Shown one piece after another: positions 1-9,343 of a stretch of 64,000 bases of DNA. Below the pieces are notes generated by a model. It did no database searches. It was not told the origin of the DNA and saw nothing but the letters and a program-made list of their open reading frames with translations. Position numbers and translations under genes: made by a program. Source of the stretch: a virus. Where the stretch lies: positions 62,001 to 126,000 of IMG/VR virus record IMGVR_UViG_3300042340_000379; one strand, 5' to 3'. Position 1 is the stretch's first letter. The number at the start of each line of letters is the position of its first letter.

Positions 1-1
1 T

Positions 2-820
2 GACCCCTCAATGATGTCAGAACTCAGTAATGTTCACTGGGTTTCTCCAGCTCCTATTACTGGGGAGTCCGAATACAAAGCGGCTCAGCACGCTGTCGAG
101 TCTGTCTTTGAAGCTCCATTTGGCTACGGCTCTGACGGACATCTTTTTCTTGTATTCGAGGAAGCGCAGCAACTACGAAATGACACCCTAACTAAACTGC
201 TGCAGTTTGGTGATGTAGACTGCATCGGTAACCATCTAACAATTATTCTTCTATCCATGTCTCCAGAGCGGATTGAGAGCGATATCCGCCAGGCGTTTAG
301 AGGCAGGGGTCAAGAGATCCAACTGCCTAAACCGTCTACCCGACAGCTAAAAGAATACTTGCAAGAAAACTTTCCCGACATGCCAGAGGAAAGTTGTGAT
401 CTAATCTCGAAATACACACAAAACTATCGAGATGCTTTGTCTCGAGTTGAAGTAGCCCAACATTTAGACAAAAAGCTAAGACCAGAAATGGTGGCTATTT
501 CTATTCAACAAATCCCCCGCCAACGGCGATTGGAAATCTGGGAGAAGCTCGCTAACAAATTCACTAAGCGGGCTGACCTTAGAACACTAATTGAAGATAC
601 CGCTGAACAAGTAGACGCCCGTGCGCTGCTGAATCAAATGCTGCAAGACGCTGAAGAAGCATCTGAGACTTTTGAGAACGATATATTTCTTAATCAGTTG
701 TTTATTCAGGTAAGTCAAAACTGGGCATTTATGAAACCTTACAACCTTCTAGTCCAACTAGTAGATCACCCAATCGCCCAACTTACTGTCGATTATCTTG
801 CTGACCTATGCAATCAATAA
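2..820 (+). CDS. Clamp-loader-like AAA+ protein, 5' end cut by window edge
   Basis: Probable clamp-loader ATPase subunit (gamma/tau or delta-prime type), which would load the sliding clamp at the replication fork. The frame is open from base 2 with no stop before the first ATG at 11, so the N-terminal part with the P-loop probably lies outside the window. A hydrophobic strand runs into FEEAQQL, with LTKLL just behind it, the arrangement of Walker B in clamp loaders. About 25 residues later come LLSMSPERI and AFRGRG, placed like sensor 1 and the following RCQ strand. The C-terminal half looks helical, as in the collar domain. The stop overlaps the next gene by 13 bases. The family call rests on motif spacing only; another AAA+ ATPase is possible. 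Confidence 0.5.
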   Translation, partial: DPSMMSELSNVHWVSPAPITGESEYKAAQHAVESVFEAPFGYGSDGHLFLVFEEAQQLRNDTLTKLLQFGDVDCIGNHLTIILLSMSPERIESDIRQAFRGRGQEIQLPKPSTRQLKEYLQENFPDMPEESCDLISKYTQNYRDALSRVEVAQHLDKKLRPEMVAISIQQIPRQRRLEIWEKLANKFTKRADLRTLIEDTAEQVDARALLNQMLQDAEEASETFENDIFLNQLFIQVSQNWAFMKPYNLLVQLVDHPIAQLTVDYLADLCNQ

Positions 821-1815
821 GAGAAAGCTTAGAGCCAGGGGTTCTATATCTAGTCACCGGCTCAGCCCAGCAAGTTCGCTATCTTTTGCCTAATCTACCA
901 ATAGAGCACCTCTATAAGCCAACAACTCAACAGTTCTCCAGAGCTGTAACTGATTCAAGAGAAGAAGAAACGCTGGTTATCATCCAGCCTGACCAGCGAG
1001 TGTATCCAAAGCGTAAAGGAAAGAAAACCACCGAGGCGGATTACAAATATGGATTGCCCCAAGCGTTTGAAGATGAACCTGACCCCGCCGCTTATTTCTT
1101 TATATGCTGCGGGATAGATGCCAAGTCATTCTACAAAAAGTTAGAGGGTGGGCCATACCAGCAACTTGACCTTACAAAGGAGTCCTATGACCTCAAAGAA
1201 CTCGCGCCAGACTCAGACATTCCCAACCTTGAGCAGGCGGCAACAGATTATAGACTTTATCCAACTGGTTTTCTCAACTATCTGGTAAGTTACCCAAACA
1301 TTCAAAGTGATACGGTAACCTATTGGGCAGAGCAGTTCATCCAAGCGCTAGCCGCTGGGCCTCGGCAAGTTGCTCAAATCCCGGCGAGTGAATTGCGCCA
1401 GTACTGTCTTGACCATCTATCCATTAGAGTAGAGACAGAGAATGACCAAGAGGTCTATAGAACCAGCATCCTGTTCAAAAACATGACCGCCGCGTTGGGG
1501 CTAGGAAAGAAAAATCTTGTACCATACAAAAGCTCTCCCTGGGGAGCGCATCAAGAACTCGCTGTCTACATCGGCCCTTTCCTAGAGCTAGCATCAACCA
1601 GGTATCGAAGCAATCCTAAGTTACCTGTAATGGCGTTTGCCAGGTGGGTAGCTGCCGCAAGTAGAGAAACAGGTTATAACAATGGCCTTTCCTTTTACAC
1701 AACAGCGAAAGGTATACGGTACAGTCAATTCAGACCTTCGAGCCAGGCTAAGGAAGCGTGGGCGATACTACTCACACAGCTTCAAAATCCAGTACAATTA
1801 ATAAAGGAACCATAG
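808..1815 (+). CDS. Hypothetical protein, possibly clamp-loader partner
   Basis: Not recognised with confidence. A 335-residue soluble protein with no signal or membrane segment. It begins with a strand-rich stretch (GVLYLVTGS, then ETLVIIQPD and AYFFICCG) and ends in a helical half. A gene of this size translationally coupled to a clamp-loader-like gene (13-base overlap) could be the delta-type subunit, but no diagnostic motif is visible and this is only a guess from position. A near-copy of the phage palindrome (one mismatch) lies inside it at 1516-1530. Confidence 0.75.
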   Translation: MQSIRESLEPGVLYLVTGSAQQVRYLLPNLPIEHLYKPTTQQFSRAVTDSREEETLVIIQPDQRVYPKRKGKKTTEADYKYGLPQAFEDEPDPAAYFFICCGIDAKSFYKKLEGGPYQQLDLTKESYDLKELAPDSDIPNLEQAATDYRLYPTGFLNYLVSYPNIQSDTVTYWAEQFIQALAAGPRQVAQIPASELRQYCLDHLSIRVETENDQEVYRTSILFKNMTAALGLGKKNLVPYKSSPWGAHQELAVYIGPFLELASTRYRSNPKLPVMAFARWVAAASRETGYNNGLSFYTTAKGIRYSQFRPSSQAKEAWAILLTQLQNPVQLIKEP

Positions 1816-1823
1816 AAAATATT

Positions 1824-3509
1824 ATGACTTCAGAACTCGCTACCGTCCAAAATTTAGGCGCTCTTACAACAGAGCAGAAGTCTCAGCTCGCCAATCTCAT
1901 CGGCGTTGATGGAACTAAGTTAGAACGACTCCTCAAGTCTAATCCATCGGCTGTTATCAAGAAAATGAACCTGCTGAAAAATGCAGGCAGTGAAGGCGGT
2001 ACTCTCGACGTTTATACTTTCCCAGTCGTCAAACCTACAAAGGAAGGCTTTCTTGATTTTATTTGGAACGAACGCGACAACGAAGCTGAGCCGGGTAAGA
2101 AAACTGTCAAGTCTTCTAAGTTCAATACCACTCGTCGATTCTTCAAAGTTAGTATTGACGGTAAGAAGAAGTACATTTCTCACCGCTTTGTAGGATTCTC
2201 TGGTGACCCTATTGAGATGAAGCTAACTGCCCGCATGGGAGCAGGCAAAGATCAAGTTGATGTGTTGGAAGGCGAAAACCCTTGGACTCGCTGCCAGAGC
2301 ATTAGATCCGTACAATTCGGCGCGACCAAAAATGACCCTTATCCCCTAGACCCCTCAGTAATAAGTTGGGATCACTTTACTTTTAAGAAAGACAGTGACA
2401 AAAACACTATTCTTGTTGAGCGCGACGAAGACGGAAAAATCACGGGTGAAATTGTCCTTAAGAGCGAAGACTTCGCTGACGCCAAATCTCTAAGCGAAGC
2501 AATCAGACTTGGTGAGCGTGCAGTAAATCATGGCAAAGTGTTTACCGAATTTGGGGTTCAGCTCTTTGGTCGCCCTGATCCTGTGTGGGCTAAGCGCATG
2601 GGTCAAGATGAAGGCATACGTAGCTGCGAAACTTGTCTTGCCAACTCCTGGTTCCAAGAGCGGGACAAAAAGGGGGCTTGGAATCGTTGCGGCATTGAAG
2701 GTTCTGCCTTCTTCCTAGTGCGGGAACTTCTCATGCCCCATCCCATATCTGCTGATGATTTGGACGAAATTACCCATAGCTGGGTAAAAGTCGAAGATTT
2801 GCATCAGTATGGTGTTGAAGGGATTAATGGCCCATTTGTTGTCATGATCCAAATCTCAAACTCGAACTTCAAGTCCACTGAGGGCATTGGCGAAAAAGGA
2901 TATAGAGCAGTACCTAATGAAATGGTGCCTATGCCCAATAAGTACGCTAAGTCACCCGCCCAGTACTGGCGGGACATTCAGAAATTCGATCCTAATCGCT
3001 TTGACCCATTTGCTGAAATTGAAGATGGCCATGCACTTCCTAACTTTCTCGCCGCCCCTACCATCATTCAGCTAGCAAAGCGTACTGACACTGAGTTGGG
3101 TACAGGTTATGTTATCGTCGCTAGCAAAGACGAGCATGAAGGCATCCAAAGTGAAGCAGTCCAGCGTGCCATGCACGCTAACGTGACTTACCTTTGGGAG
3201 AAGTCACTGTCAGCGGGTAATGAAAAGCCTGAAGACCGTCCCAAGTTTGAGACTGAGTTTTATCATGCTGATGAAAACAAAGTCCAAAAAGAAGAAACGG
3301 CGATCGAGGGAGTTGAAACTGTCAACCAAGAAGAACTAGAGGACTTCTTAGACGACGATGATGAAGACAATGTGGCTGTAACCGTTAATCCTAAAGTCGT
3401 CGCCGCGATTGAGGAAGATGACGATGAAGAGGACACAGATCTCTACGAGGTTCTTATCACCGGCTCAGCAGCCAAAAAAGCAGCCGCTAACAATGGCACA
3501 GCTGTTTAA
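1824..3509 (+). CDS. Large acidic-tailed protein, possible ssDNA-binding role
   Basis: The ATG at 1824 is preferred over an upstream in-frame start at 1758, because the previous gene ends at 1815 and the first residues (MTSELATVQN) look like a normal start. The product is about 561 residues. Around two-thirds along is a cysteine cluster, CETC followed by RCGIEG, like a zinc ribbon. The C-terminus carries long Asp/Glu runs (EELEDFLDDDDED, EEDDDEED), the type of tail that phage and bacterial single-strand binding proteins use to recruit partners. Its place between a clamp-loader-like gene and a helicase fits a replication protein. No family was recognised; the ssDNA-binding role is inference. 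Confidence 0.7.
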   Translation: MTSELATVQNLGALTTEQKSQLANLIGVDGTKLERLLKSNPSAVIKKMNLLKNAGSEGGTLDVYTFPVVKPTKEGFLDFIWNERDNEAEPGKKTVKSSKFNTTRRFFKVSIDGKKKYISHRFVGFSGDPIEMKLTARMGAGKDQVDVLEGENPWTRCQSIRSVQFGATKNDPYPLDPSVISWDHFTFKKDSDKNTILVERDEDGKITGEIVLKSEDFADAKSLSEAIRLGERAVNHGKVFTEFGVQLFGRPDPVWAKRMGQDEGIRSCETCLANSWFQERDKKGAWNRCGIEGSAFFLVRELLMPHPISADDLDEITHSWVKVEDLHQYGVEGINGPFVVMIQISNSNFKSTEGIGEKGYRAVPNEMVPMPNKYAKSPAQYWRDIQKFDPNRFDPFAEIEDGHALPNFLAAPTIIQLAKRTDTELGTGYVIVASKDEHEGIQSEAVQRAMHANVTYLWEKSLSAGNEKPEDRPKFETEFYHADENKVQKEETAIEGVETVNQEELEDFLDDDDEDNVAVTVNPKVVAAIEEDDDEEDTDLYEVLITGSAAKKAAANNGTAV

Positions 3510-3533
3510 GTAAGCTACAACTGCAACACTATA

Positions 3534-3559
3534 GGGGGCCCTCGCCCCCTTTATTTTTT
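3534..3559 (+). terminator. Intrinsic terminator
   Basis: GGGGGC (3534-3539), loop CCTC, GCCCCC (3544-3549), then TTTATTTTTT. A GC-only 6-bp stem plus T-tract, 25 bases after the acidic-tailed protein gene, closing the first transcription unit. Confidence 0.85.
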
Positions 3560-3570
3560 AGAAAAAACCC

Positions 3571-5133
3571 ATGACTCACATAAACTATGACGGGCACCTC
3601 TGCTCTTTAATTGACGCTCCCCCAGCCGTTGAAGACGAACTAAAGCAAACGCTTCAATACGTCAACACGTCAGAGATGGGGGAACACATACAGCGTTATG
3701 GTCTGACCCAAGACCAAGCGCGAGAAAAGGCAACCCATTTTATGTATAAGAATGGGTACTTTCTTAGCGGTTACTTACCAAGGGTCAAAAAGATTCTAAA
3801 GGCTCATGGCGTTAAACCTACAGTTACTTATTTGCACGACGCGCCAGAGTTTGTTGACTACGACTTTGATGAACTTCTCCATCGGCTAGAACTTGATAAA
3901 GTAGAGCACCAAGTTGATCTTCTGGAGACTCTTAAAACCAAAAATAGAGGGATAATCTGGATACCAACAGCAGGTGGCAAAGCGTTCTCAGCAGCGTTTG
4001 AGATTAACTACTTCCCTAACGCTAAGATTCTGGTTACAGTTCCAAAAGAGGATCTCCAAGTTCAGCTAATGGACACCCTGTCGTTAGTGTTAAACGAGCC
4101 TATTGGCAAGTTAGGTGGGAAAGGAAAAAACAAAATGGAGCGAGTGACCGTCGCCACACTACAAACAGCCTCTAAGAAACCAGAACTTCTAGAAGATATT
4201 CAAGTATGGGTGGCTGACGAATGCCACGAAATGCCTGAGATGCAGGAAAAGATTTCTGCTGCCATGCCTCAATGCGCGATTCGTTTTGGCTTCACAGCTA
4301 CTCCAAAACGTAAGGATGGAGCGCACTTTAAGATTGAGGGCATTCAAGGGCCAATTATCTACAAGACAACCCGGTCAGAACTAGAAGAGAATGGGTTTAT
4401 TCTAAAACCTTCCTTCTACAACGTTCGGTTTGTACACGAAGACACACGGCAGATTCCGTTTAGTAACGCGATTTCGATAGGAAGTAGTGGATATATCTAC
4501 CATGATAGGTTTGGACGACTCTCTAAACCTAACGAGGCAGAGCATCATGTTACTACTATCATGGAAAATCATGATAGAAACGACATGATCATAGAGCTAT
4601 TTACGTCGTTTCTAGAGTGGCCGGATAGAACCGGGCCTGGAGCCATATTCACAGGAAGAGTTGGACATGCAGAAGCGCTCGCCCGTCGCTTACGAGACTT
4701 GAAATATGATGCATTTGCAATTTCAGCCCCGAGAAACAAAGCAGAAAGAGAATTGCAAAAAGAGGTAATCAAAAAAGCACGCTGTTCAGATATTGACGCG
4801 GTCATTGCCGCTGATATTCTAAATACAGGAACTGACATTCGGACTTTACAATTTGCTCTTATGGCTGAGAGTTGTGCTAACCACACAATTATTACCCAGC
4901 GCATTGGGCGTATCTTACGTTCACCCCGAAACGGGGAAGTAAAATCTGGTGCGTATGTTGTGTTCATTGAAGACGATGAGTACTGGTGGCTAAACGCCAG
5001 AGCTGGGAAAGCCAAAGAGTTTATCAAAACAGAGTTTCCAGACTCACCTATGTATAATATGTCCGTTGACCAATTCAAAAAGCACTTCTTATGCTCTCAG
5101 AAACAATTGAGTTTAACGGGCCAATCCCGCTAG
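3571..5133 (+). CDS. SF2 DNA/RNA helicase (UvsW/RecQ-like architecture)
   Basis: ATP-dependent helicase expected to unwind or remodel branched DNA during replication and recombination. Motif I is PTAGGKAF (about residues 131-138), motif II is DECHE (about 215), motif III region is FTATP, and motif VI is QRIGRILR (about 443); together these define a complete two-lobe SF2 core. The motif I lysine is followed by Ala instead of the usual Thr/Ser (codons GGC AAA GCG), an odd replacement of the Mg-contacting residue. The 120-residue N-terminal extension is unassigned. The gene opens the nucleotide-metabolism and primase operon; its last 43 bases overlap the next small gene. Confidence 0.88.
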   Translation: MTHINYDGHLCSLIDAPPAVEDELKQTLQYVNTSEMGEHIQRYGLTQDQAREKATHFMYKNGYFLSGYLPRVKKILKAHGVKPTVTYLHDAPEFVDYDFDELLHRLELDKVEHQVDLLETLKTKNRGIIWIPTAGGKAFSAAFEINYFPNAKILVTVPKEDLQVQLMDTLSLVLNEPIGKLGGKGKNKMERVTVATLQTASKKPELLEDIQVWVADECHEMPEMQEKISAAMPQCAIRFGFTATPKRKDGAHFKIEGIQGPIIYKTTRSELEENGFILKPSFYNVRFVHEDTRQIPFSNAISIGSSGYIYHDRFGRLSKPNEAEHHVTTIMENHDRNDMIIELFTSFLEWPDRTGPGAIFTGRVGHAEALARRLRDLKYDAFAISAPRNKAERELQKEVIKKARCSDIDAVIAADILNTGTDIRTLQFALMAESCANHTIITQRIGRILRSPRNGEVKSGAYVVFIEDDEYWWLNARAGKAKEFIKTEFPDSPMYNMSVDQFKKHFLCSQKQLSLTGQSR

Positions 5134-5285
5134 ACAAAGATGCAATTGCAGCTGCCATACTAATTAAATTAGCCAGTAGCTGCGGGCGTGATCAAGAAGC
5201 TTGGCTAGAAGCTGCTCAGTTTCCAGGTAAGCCAAGATCTATACTAGTAAATGCGATTGATTACCTCCCTGAACTCGCCAAATGA
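5091..5285 (+). CDS. Small hypothetical protein between helicase and thyA
   Basis: 64 residues, soluble, helical, not recognised. It starts inside the helicase gene in another frame and its stop overlaps the thymidylate synthase start by four bases (ATGA), the usual spacing of this operon, which supports it as a real gene. No clear ribosome binding site precedes it, so it may be translationally coupled. Confidence 0.6.
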   Translation: MLSETIEFNGPIPLDKDAIAAAILIKLASSCGRDQEAWLEAAQFPGKPRSILVNAIDYLPELAK

Positions 5286-6226
5286 TGAAAACCCTTGCCC
5301 CTCTTTTTTCCAATACTGACACTGTGTTTGTTGACATCGTTAACACAATCCACGGTTACGGAACCTGGGAAAAGAATCATACTGGCGTGGATGCTCTGAC
5401 TGTATTTGGCTTAAGTTACCGACTCAAAATTCGGGAGCAAGCTTTCCCTATTCTTACACTCAAGGAAACTAAGTGGAAAGCTGCTCTCATTGAGTTGATT
5501 TGGTATCTCTCAGGAGACCAAAGCATTAAAGAGTTCAGAAACTACTCCAAGATTTGGGATCAATGGGCAGATCCTGATGGCCAACTAGAATCAGCTTATG
5601 GACGCTACTGGAAATCTTACCCCTTACCAGCCCAGTACGTAGGGCGGATTAAAGGAGAAACTAAACATCTTGTCAAAGGCGAGGCGTTTCCTGCAAGCGA
5701 TCATAATGCTGTCAAGTTTAAGGATGGGCTATTTGTCTTTGACCAAGTGACCCATCTAATCAACACACTCAAGCAGCAAGAACGATCGCGCCGAATGATT
5801 ATCTCGGCCTGGTATCCCCCTAATGCTGCTGTAAGTAAACTTCCGGCTTGCCACCACACCGTTACATTCTCTACCCAAATAATTGGTGGGGTAAAAAGGC
5901 TCAACCTACATCTTAATCAACGCTCGATGGATGTTGGGCTTGGGTTTTCCTTTAATCAAGTAGCCTACTCTATTCTGCTATTATTAGTTGCAAGGGAAAC
6001 AGGCTATGAACCTGGTGAGTTTTGGCACACTATTACTGATGCCCATATTTATAAAGACCATCTTGACCCTCTGTTAGAGTGCATCAAGCGGCCCGCGCAT
6101 AACATGCCGTCTATTAAAATCCCGGACGGACTCAGCGTCCTAAATTTAGGCTACGACGACGCGAAGAAGTTTGAATTAGAAGATTACACGTTTGAGCCCT
6201 TTATCAAACTAAAGTCTCATGAGTAA
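5282..6226 (+). CDS. thyA: Thymidylate synthase (ThyA type)
   Basis: Converts dUMP to dTMP with methylene-tetrahydrofolate, giving dihydrofolate. Classic ThyA features are present: the N-terminal folate/dUMP loop and PILTLKETKWK, YLSGDQSIKEF, the arginine pair in SRRMIISAW, the catalytic cysteine in LPACHHTVTF (about residue 190; the usual form is LPPCH), then QRSMDVGLGFSFNQVAYS for dUMP binding and DAHIYKDHLD near the end. 314 residues is slightly longer than typical ThyA, with extra residues between the YGRYW segment and the catalytic half. Followed by a dihydrofolate reductase gene that recycles its product. Well supported. Confidence 0.96.
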   Translation: MMKTLAPLFSNTDTVFVDIVNTIHGYGTWEKNHTGVDALTVFGLSYRLKIREQAFPILTLKETKWKAALIELIWYLSGDQSIKEFRNYSKIWDQWADPDGQLESAYGRYWKSYPLPAQYVGRIKGETKHLVKGEAFPASDHNAVKFKDGLFVFDQVTHLINTLKQQERSRRMIISAWYPPNAAVSKLPACHHTVTFSTQIIGGVKRLNLHLNQRSMDVGLGFSFNQVAYSILLLLVARETGYEPGEFWHTITDAHIYKDHLDPLLECIKRPAHNMPSIKIPDGLSVLNLGYDDAKKFELEDYTFEPFIKLKSHE

Positions 6227-6272
6227 TTAGCTGCGCTTTATACAAACCTTTATGTTTAATTAAATTCTGCAA

Positions 6273-6782
6273 ATGCAACTAATTATCATCGCGGCGATCG
6301 ATTCAAAAGACGGCCTTGGTAAAAACAACAAGCTTGCCTGGAGCTATCCCCAAGACCTACATAGATTCAAGATGACAACCTTAAATCACACTGTAGTCAT
6401 GGGCCGGAAAACTTGGGAGTCATTACCCAAAGCTCTGCCCGGTCGCCGCAATGTTGTAATTACACGGAACCCAGCCAAAGCGTTCGCTGATTACTACAAG
6501 GGGGATACTTCCCACGAAAAACTCCCCGCCGAGTTTTACAATAACCCCCTTCACCCAGACATCTTTGACTCTCCCTTCCAGCTATTAGAGAAAATCTTTT
6601 ACATAGGGGGAGCTGAAATATACAAGCAAGTCATTAATGAAGTAGACCAGCTCCTACTAACCAGAGTGCCGGGAGATCATAACTGCGATGCTTTCTTTCC
6701 AACCATTCCAGTTGGGTTCGCTTTATCTAGTTCAGAATTAAACCCCCCGCTAACCTATGAGCTTTACAAGAGAAGAGATTGA
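6273..6782 (+). CDS. folA: Dihydrofolate reductase
   Basis: NADPH-dependent reduction of dihydrofolate to tetrahydrofolate, regenerating the cofactor spent by the upstream ThyA. The N-terminal strand MQLIIIAAIDSKDGLGKNN, the substrate-binding acidic residue in the WSYPQDLHRFK helix, MGRKTWESLP and LPGRRNVVITR, then FYIGGAEIYKQ near the C-terminus are the standard DHFR order. 169 residues is a normal length. The preceding 46-base gap holds no clear promoter. The last 26 bases overlap the primase gene in another frame. Confidence 0.95.
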   Translation: MQLIIIAAIDSKDGLGKNNKLAWSYPQDLHRFKMTTLNHTVVMGRKTWESLPKALPGRRNVVITRNPAKAFADYYKGDTSHEKLPAEFYNNPLHPDIFDSPFQLLEKIFYIGGAEIYKQVINEVDQLLLTRVPGDHNCDAFFPTIPVGFALSSSELNPPLTYELYKRRD

Positions 6783-7953
6783 GGCCATTAAGAATGATGT
6801 ATCGCTAACTCGAGCCGCCGCCTTTTATAAAATCCCGGTCACAAAAGGACATAGTCGAGGAGGAGGAAATCGAGAGCCCTGCCCGCTATGCCAATCTAGA
6901 ACAGGGTTTGTCACAACCAACGATCGCAACTGGAATTGCTATAGCTGCGGTCAGCATGGAGATGTGTTTACCTTAGTTGGCCTGTGTACAGGAGGAAATG
7001 AGTTCTCCAAAGTAATCCGGCTATCATCAAAGCAGCTAAAGAAAGATGAAACCATTCGGTTGTCTGGAATGGCTGCTGTGTTTAAGCTCTATCAACAAGA
7101 AATTAGACCAGAGCATCTTGAGTATTTTGAAGAGCGCGGGATTCAATTAAAAACTGACGACTGTGGTTTTGCCCCAAGCACCACGTTTCTTCAAGACAAG
7201 GGCTACTCTAAAGAAAATATTGACAAACTCGGGCTATGGTCTGACAGCCAAAAAGAGTTGTTTGAGAATAGAATTGTCTTTCCTATTAAAGATTTCAATG
7301 GTTTCATTACCCATTTTCAAGGGCGCAGTCTAGACCCTAACGAAAAGCTACGATGGAAAGGGTCAAAGGGGGGGCTCCACTCTATTCACGAAATGCTTTA
7401 CAACGCCCATAAACGCTTTAGCAATAAGCACCCGCTGTTTATTACAGAAGGAATTACAGATACTAAATCTCTAGAAACGCTAAGAATGCAAGCGTTAGGC
7501 ACCCTAGGATTAGGGCAGCGGCTAGATGGCTACGCAAATTTGTTAGCCGGACATTCCCTCTACTTTATCTATGACAATACAAAGAAACCCATTGGTCAGA
7601 AAGATGCGGGGAAAGACGTGTCATGGAGCGCTATGCTTCCTAGCATTATTAACCTGCACGCTGCTAGGGGCCCAGGTAGAATCTACTGCCTAAAGATTCC
7701 GCGCTACTCAGGTGTGGAGGATGTTAATGACTTTGCTAACTACATAAACTGGAACTCCAAATACTTTATCCAGTTCGTGAAAGAGAGTCGAGTCTCTATT
7801 GGGCGGTTTGCGCTGGAGTCAAGTTTACCGCTAGAATTAATAGGCAAAGCTGTGGGAGTGAATAAAATCCCAGCTGAGCTAGACGAGTTTTGGGCAAGAG
7901 TGCGTCGTGAGAAAGGTTCGGTTAAACATTACTTATTGGAACTGTTATGCTAA
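6757..7953 (+). CDS. DnaG-type DNA primase
   Basis: Makes RNA primers for the replication fork. A CHC2-type zinc ribbon is at about residues 44-69 (CPLCQS, then CYSCGQHGD). The middle contains EERGIQLKTDDCGFAPS, the DnaG N-terminal catalytic-core style helix. A Toprim fold follows: FITEGITDTKSL (about 229) with the catalytic Glu, ALGTLGLGQRL, and FIYDNT carrying the metal-binding Asp. Unlike T7 gp4 there is no fused helicase. At 398 residues it is shorter than bacterial DnaG, with a reduced C-terminal region. It starts inside the DHFR gene (26-base overlap) and ends 7 bases into the next gene. Confidence 0.93.
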   Translation: MSFTREEIEAIKNDVSLTRAAAFYKIPVTKGHSRGGGNREPCPLCQSRTGFVTTNDRNWNCYSCGQHGDVFTLVGLCTGGNEFSKVIRLSSKQLKKDETIRLSGMAAVFKLYQQEIRPEHLEYFEERGIQLKTDDCGFAPSTTFLQDKGYSKENIDKLGLWSDSQKELFENRIVFPIKDFNGFITHFQGRSLDPNEKLRWKGSKGGLHSIHEMLYNAHKRFSNKHPLFITEGITDTKSLETLRMQALGTLGLGQRLDGYANLLAGHSLYFIYDNTKKPIGQKDAGKDVSWSAMLPSIINLHAARGPGRIYCLKIPRYSGVEDVNDFANYINWNSKYFIQFVKESRVSIGRFALESSLPLELIGKAVGVNKIPAELDEFWARVRREKGSVKHYLLELLC

Positions 7954-8225
7954 CTTTTGACAAAGAAGCCGCTCTTAAAGAGATGGACATCATCTGGCTC
8001 ATAGATAACGGCTGGACAACAGGAGGAAATCTAGCCTTCCGGCATATTCTGCATGAGATGAACAATAGTCTTCCAGACGGAGGCATTCAGACAGAACGCA
8101 TAGAACAGATTATCATTCAGTATGGGGCCGAGAACCAGACTGAAAAAATTAAACAGTCCTTAAGAGAACTCATTCAACTAAAAGCGGAACTTTCCACTAT
8201 AAGGTTCAACCGAAATGAAAACTAA
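7947..8225 (+). CDS. Small hypothetical protein
   Basis: 92 residues, charged and helical, no recognised family. Overlaps the primase stop by 7 bases, so probably co-translated with it; a primase- or replisome-associated role is possible but there is no motif to support it. Confidence 0.65.
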   Translation: MLTFDKEAALKEMDIIWLIDNGWTTGGNLAFRHILHEMNNSLPDGGIQTERIEQIIIQYGAENQTEKIKQSLRELIQLKAELSTIRFNRNEN

Positions 8226-8246
8226 ATATACCCTTCTGGAATTACT

Positions 8247-8477
8247 ATGAAATTGAAATACATTGTCACGTTTCTTGTCGCTTTAATACTAACCGTCTTC
8301 TTTGCTCATGCTCTTGTTGAGTTAGCTGGGGGCGTTCTCTATTTTAAGGATGGCCCAGTAACTCTCAACCCTCCTGACAGCCTACTATTCCATGCAATTT
8401 GGGTACTCATGTCTTGGTGTTTTGCCTCTCTCGTTTTCTTTATCTGGAGTGTTGTTGAGGTAGTCCTGAAGAAGTGA
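8247..8477 (+). CDS. Small membrane protein, two transmembrane segments
   Basis: 76 residues. First hydrophobic segment at about 5-29 (YIVTFLVALILTVFFAHALV), second at about 47-72 (AIWVLMSWCFASLVFFIWSV), with a short polar loop containing KDGPVTLNPPD between. The two-segment plan would fit a holin or a small membrane modifier; the endolysin candidate is 3.6 kb downstream, so the link is weak. Stop overlaps the next start by four bases (GTGA). Confidence 0.65.
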   Translation: MKLKYIVTFLVALILTVFFAHALVELAGGVLYFKDGPVTLNPPDSLLFHAIWVLMSWCFASLVFFIWSVVEVVLKK

Positions 8478-9343
8478 TCTACGCTGCAGCCTACGGTGCA
8501 AAAGTTGCAGCGGGCCCAGGCGTTGTGGCTGTCGTGAAATTCCTTAAACCTTTTAGTCTACCTAAGAGAGTTTTAAGGAACGACATTGATGCGCTAGAAG
8601 AGTATCTTGACCAGATAAAGGTTGGAGAAGATTACGAATCTGATTACCATATGGTTGCGGTGGAAGCGATCGACCGGCTGGGCTACTCTCAAGCTGTATC
8701 TGAAGCCACAAACTTTCTTGTTTCAAAGTTTCAGATGCAGCATCATGACTATGAGACAGTCAGGCTAGCCAAAAACAATGAATCCTTCGGCCATATCGGC
8801 GGCAGCTATCTCTACGCCCAAGATGATGAGAGCTTCTTCGCGTCCTCTTTAGCCAAGTACTATCAGATGTGGTGGATGAAATATTACTTCCACTGCTTCT
8901 ACAAGCAATATGGTTGGGACACTAACTACGGATGGCCGACTCGAGAGCACCAGATTGTTATGCTACAAGAAGGGCCTGTCTTAGGAGTGCATCGCCGCTC
9001 AGGCCTGCGCCAGCTCGCGGCACGATGGCTCGACCAGTGTAGAAACAATTCTCTATGGGCGCTGTGCCAGCCTTGGCTGAATACGTACCCAAAGTGGTGG
9101 AAAAAAGCGTATCCTGGGTATAGCTTTTGTCATTGGCTAACCAATGAACAAGTCGCTGAGCTTAGAACAATGATGAGCCCAGTGTACGATCCTGAGGTTA
9201 GTCGCTGGATGTCAAGAGAAATTCTAACCCTGGGCCTCTCTCCATCAGAGTGGCATCGTTTTGAATCACGACGGCATCGACCTGTCAAAGAAGTCGAAGA
9301 TACGCCGCGCCCTATATACAGCCCTATTGAAACTCACATATGA
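8474..9343 (+). CDS. Hypothetical protein, GTG start
   Basis: 289 residues, unrecognised. Starts with GTG overlapping the previous stop (GTGA) and ends with a four-base overlap with the next gene. The N-terminal 28 residues are mildly hydrophobic (AAYGAKVAAGPGVVAVVKF) and may be a membrane anchor. The centre is rich in Trp, Tyr and His (YYQMWWMKYYFHCFYKQYGWDTNYGW), an unusual composition. No catalytic motif identified. Confidence 0.7.
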   Translation: MIYAAAYGAKVAAGPGVVAVVKFLKPFSLPKRVLRNDIDALEEYLDQIKVGEDYESDYHMVAVEAIDRLGYSQAVSEATNFLVSKFQMQHHDYETVRLAKNNESFGHIGGSYLYAQDDESFFASSLAKYYQMWWMKYYFHCFYKQYGWDTNYGWPTREHQIVMLQEGPVLGVHRRSGLRQLAARWLDQCRNNSLWALCQPWLNTYPKWWKKAYPGYSFCHWLTNEQVAELRTMMSPVYDPEVSRWMSREILTLGLSPSEWHRFESRRHRPVKEVEDTPRPIYSPIETHI

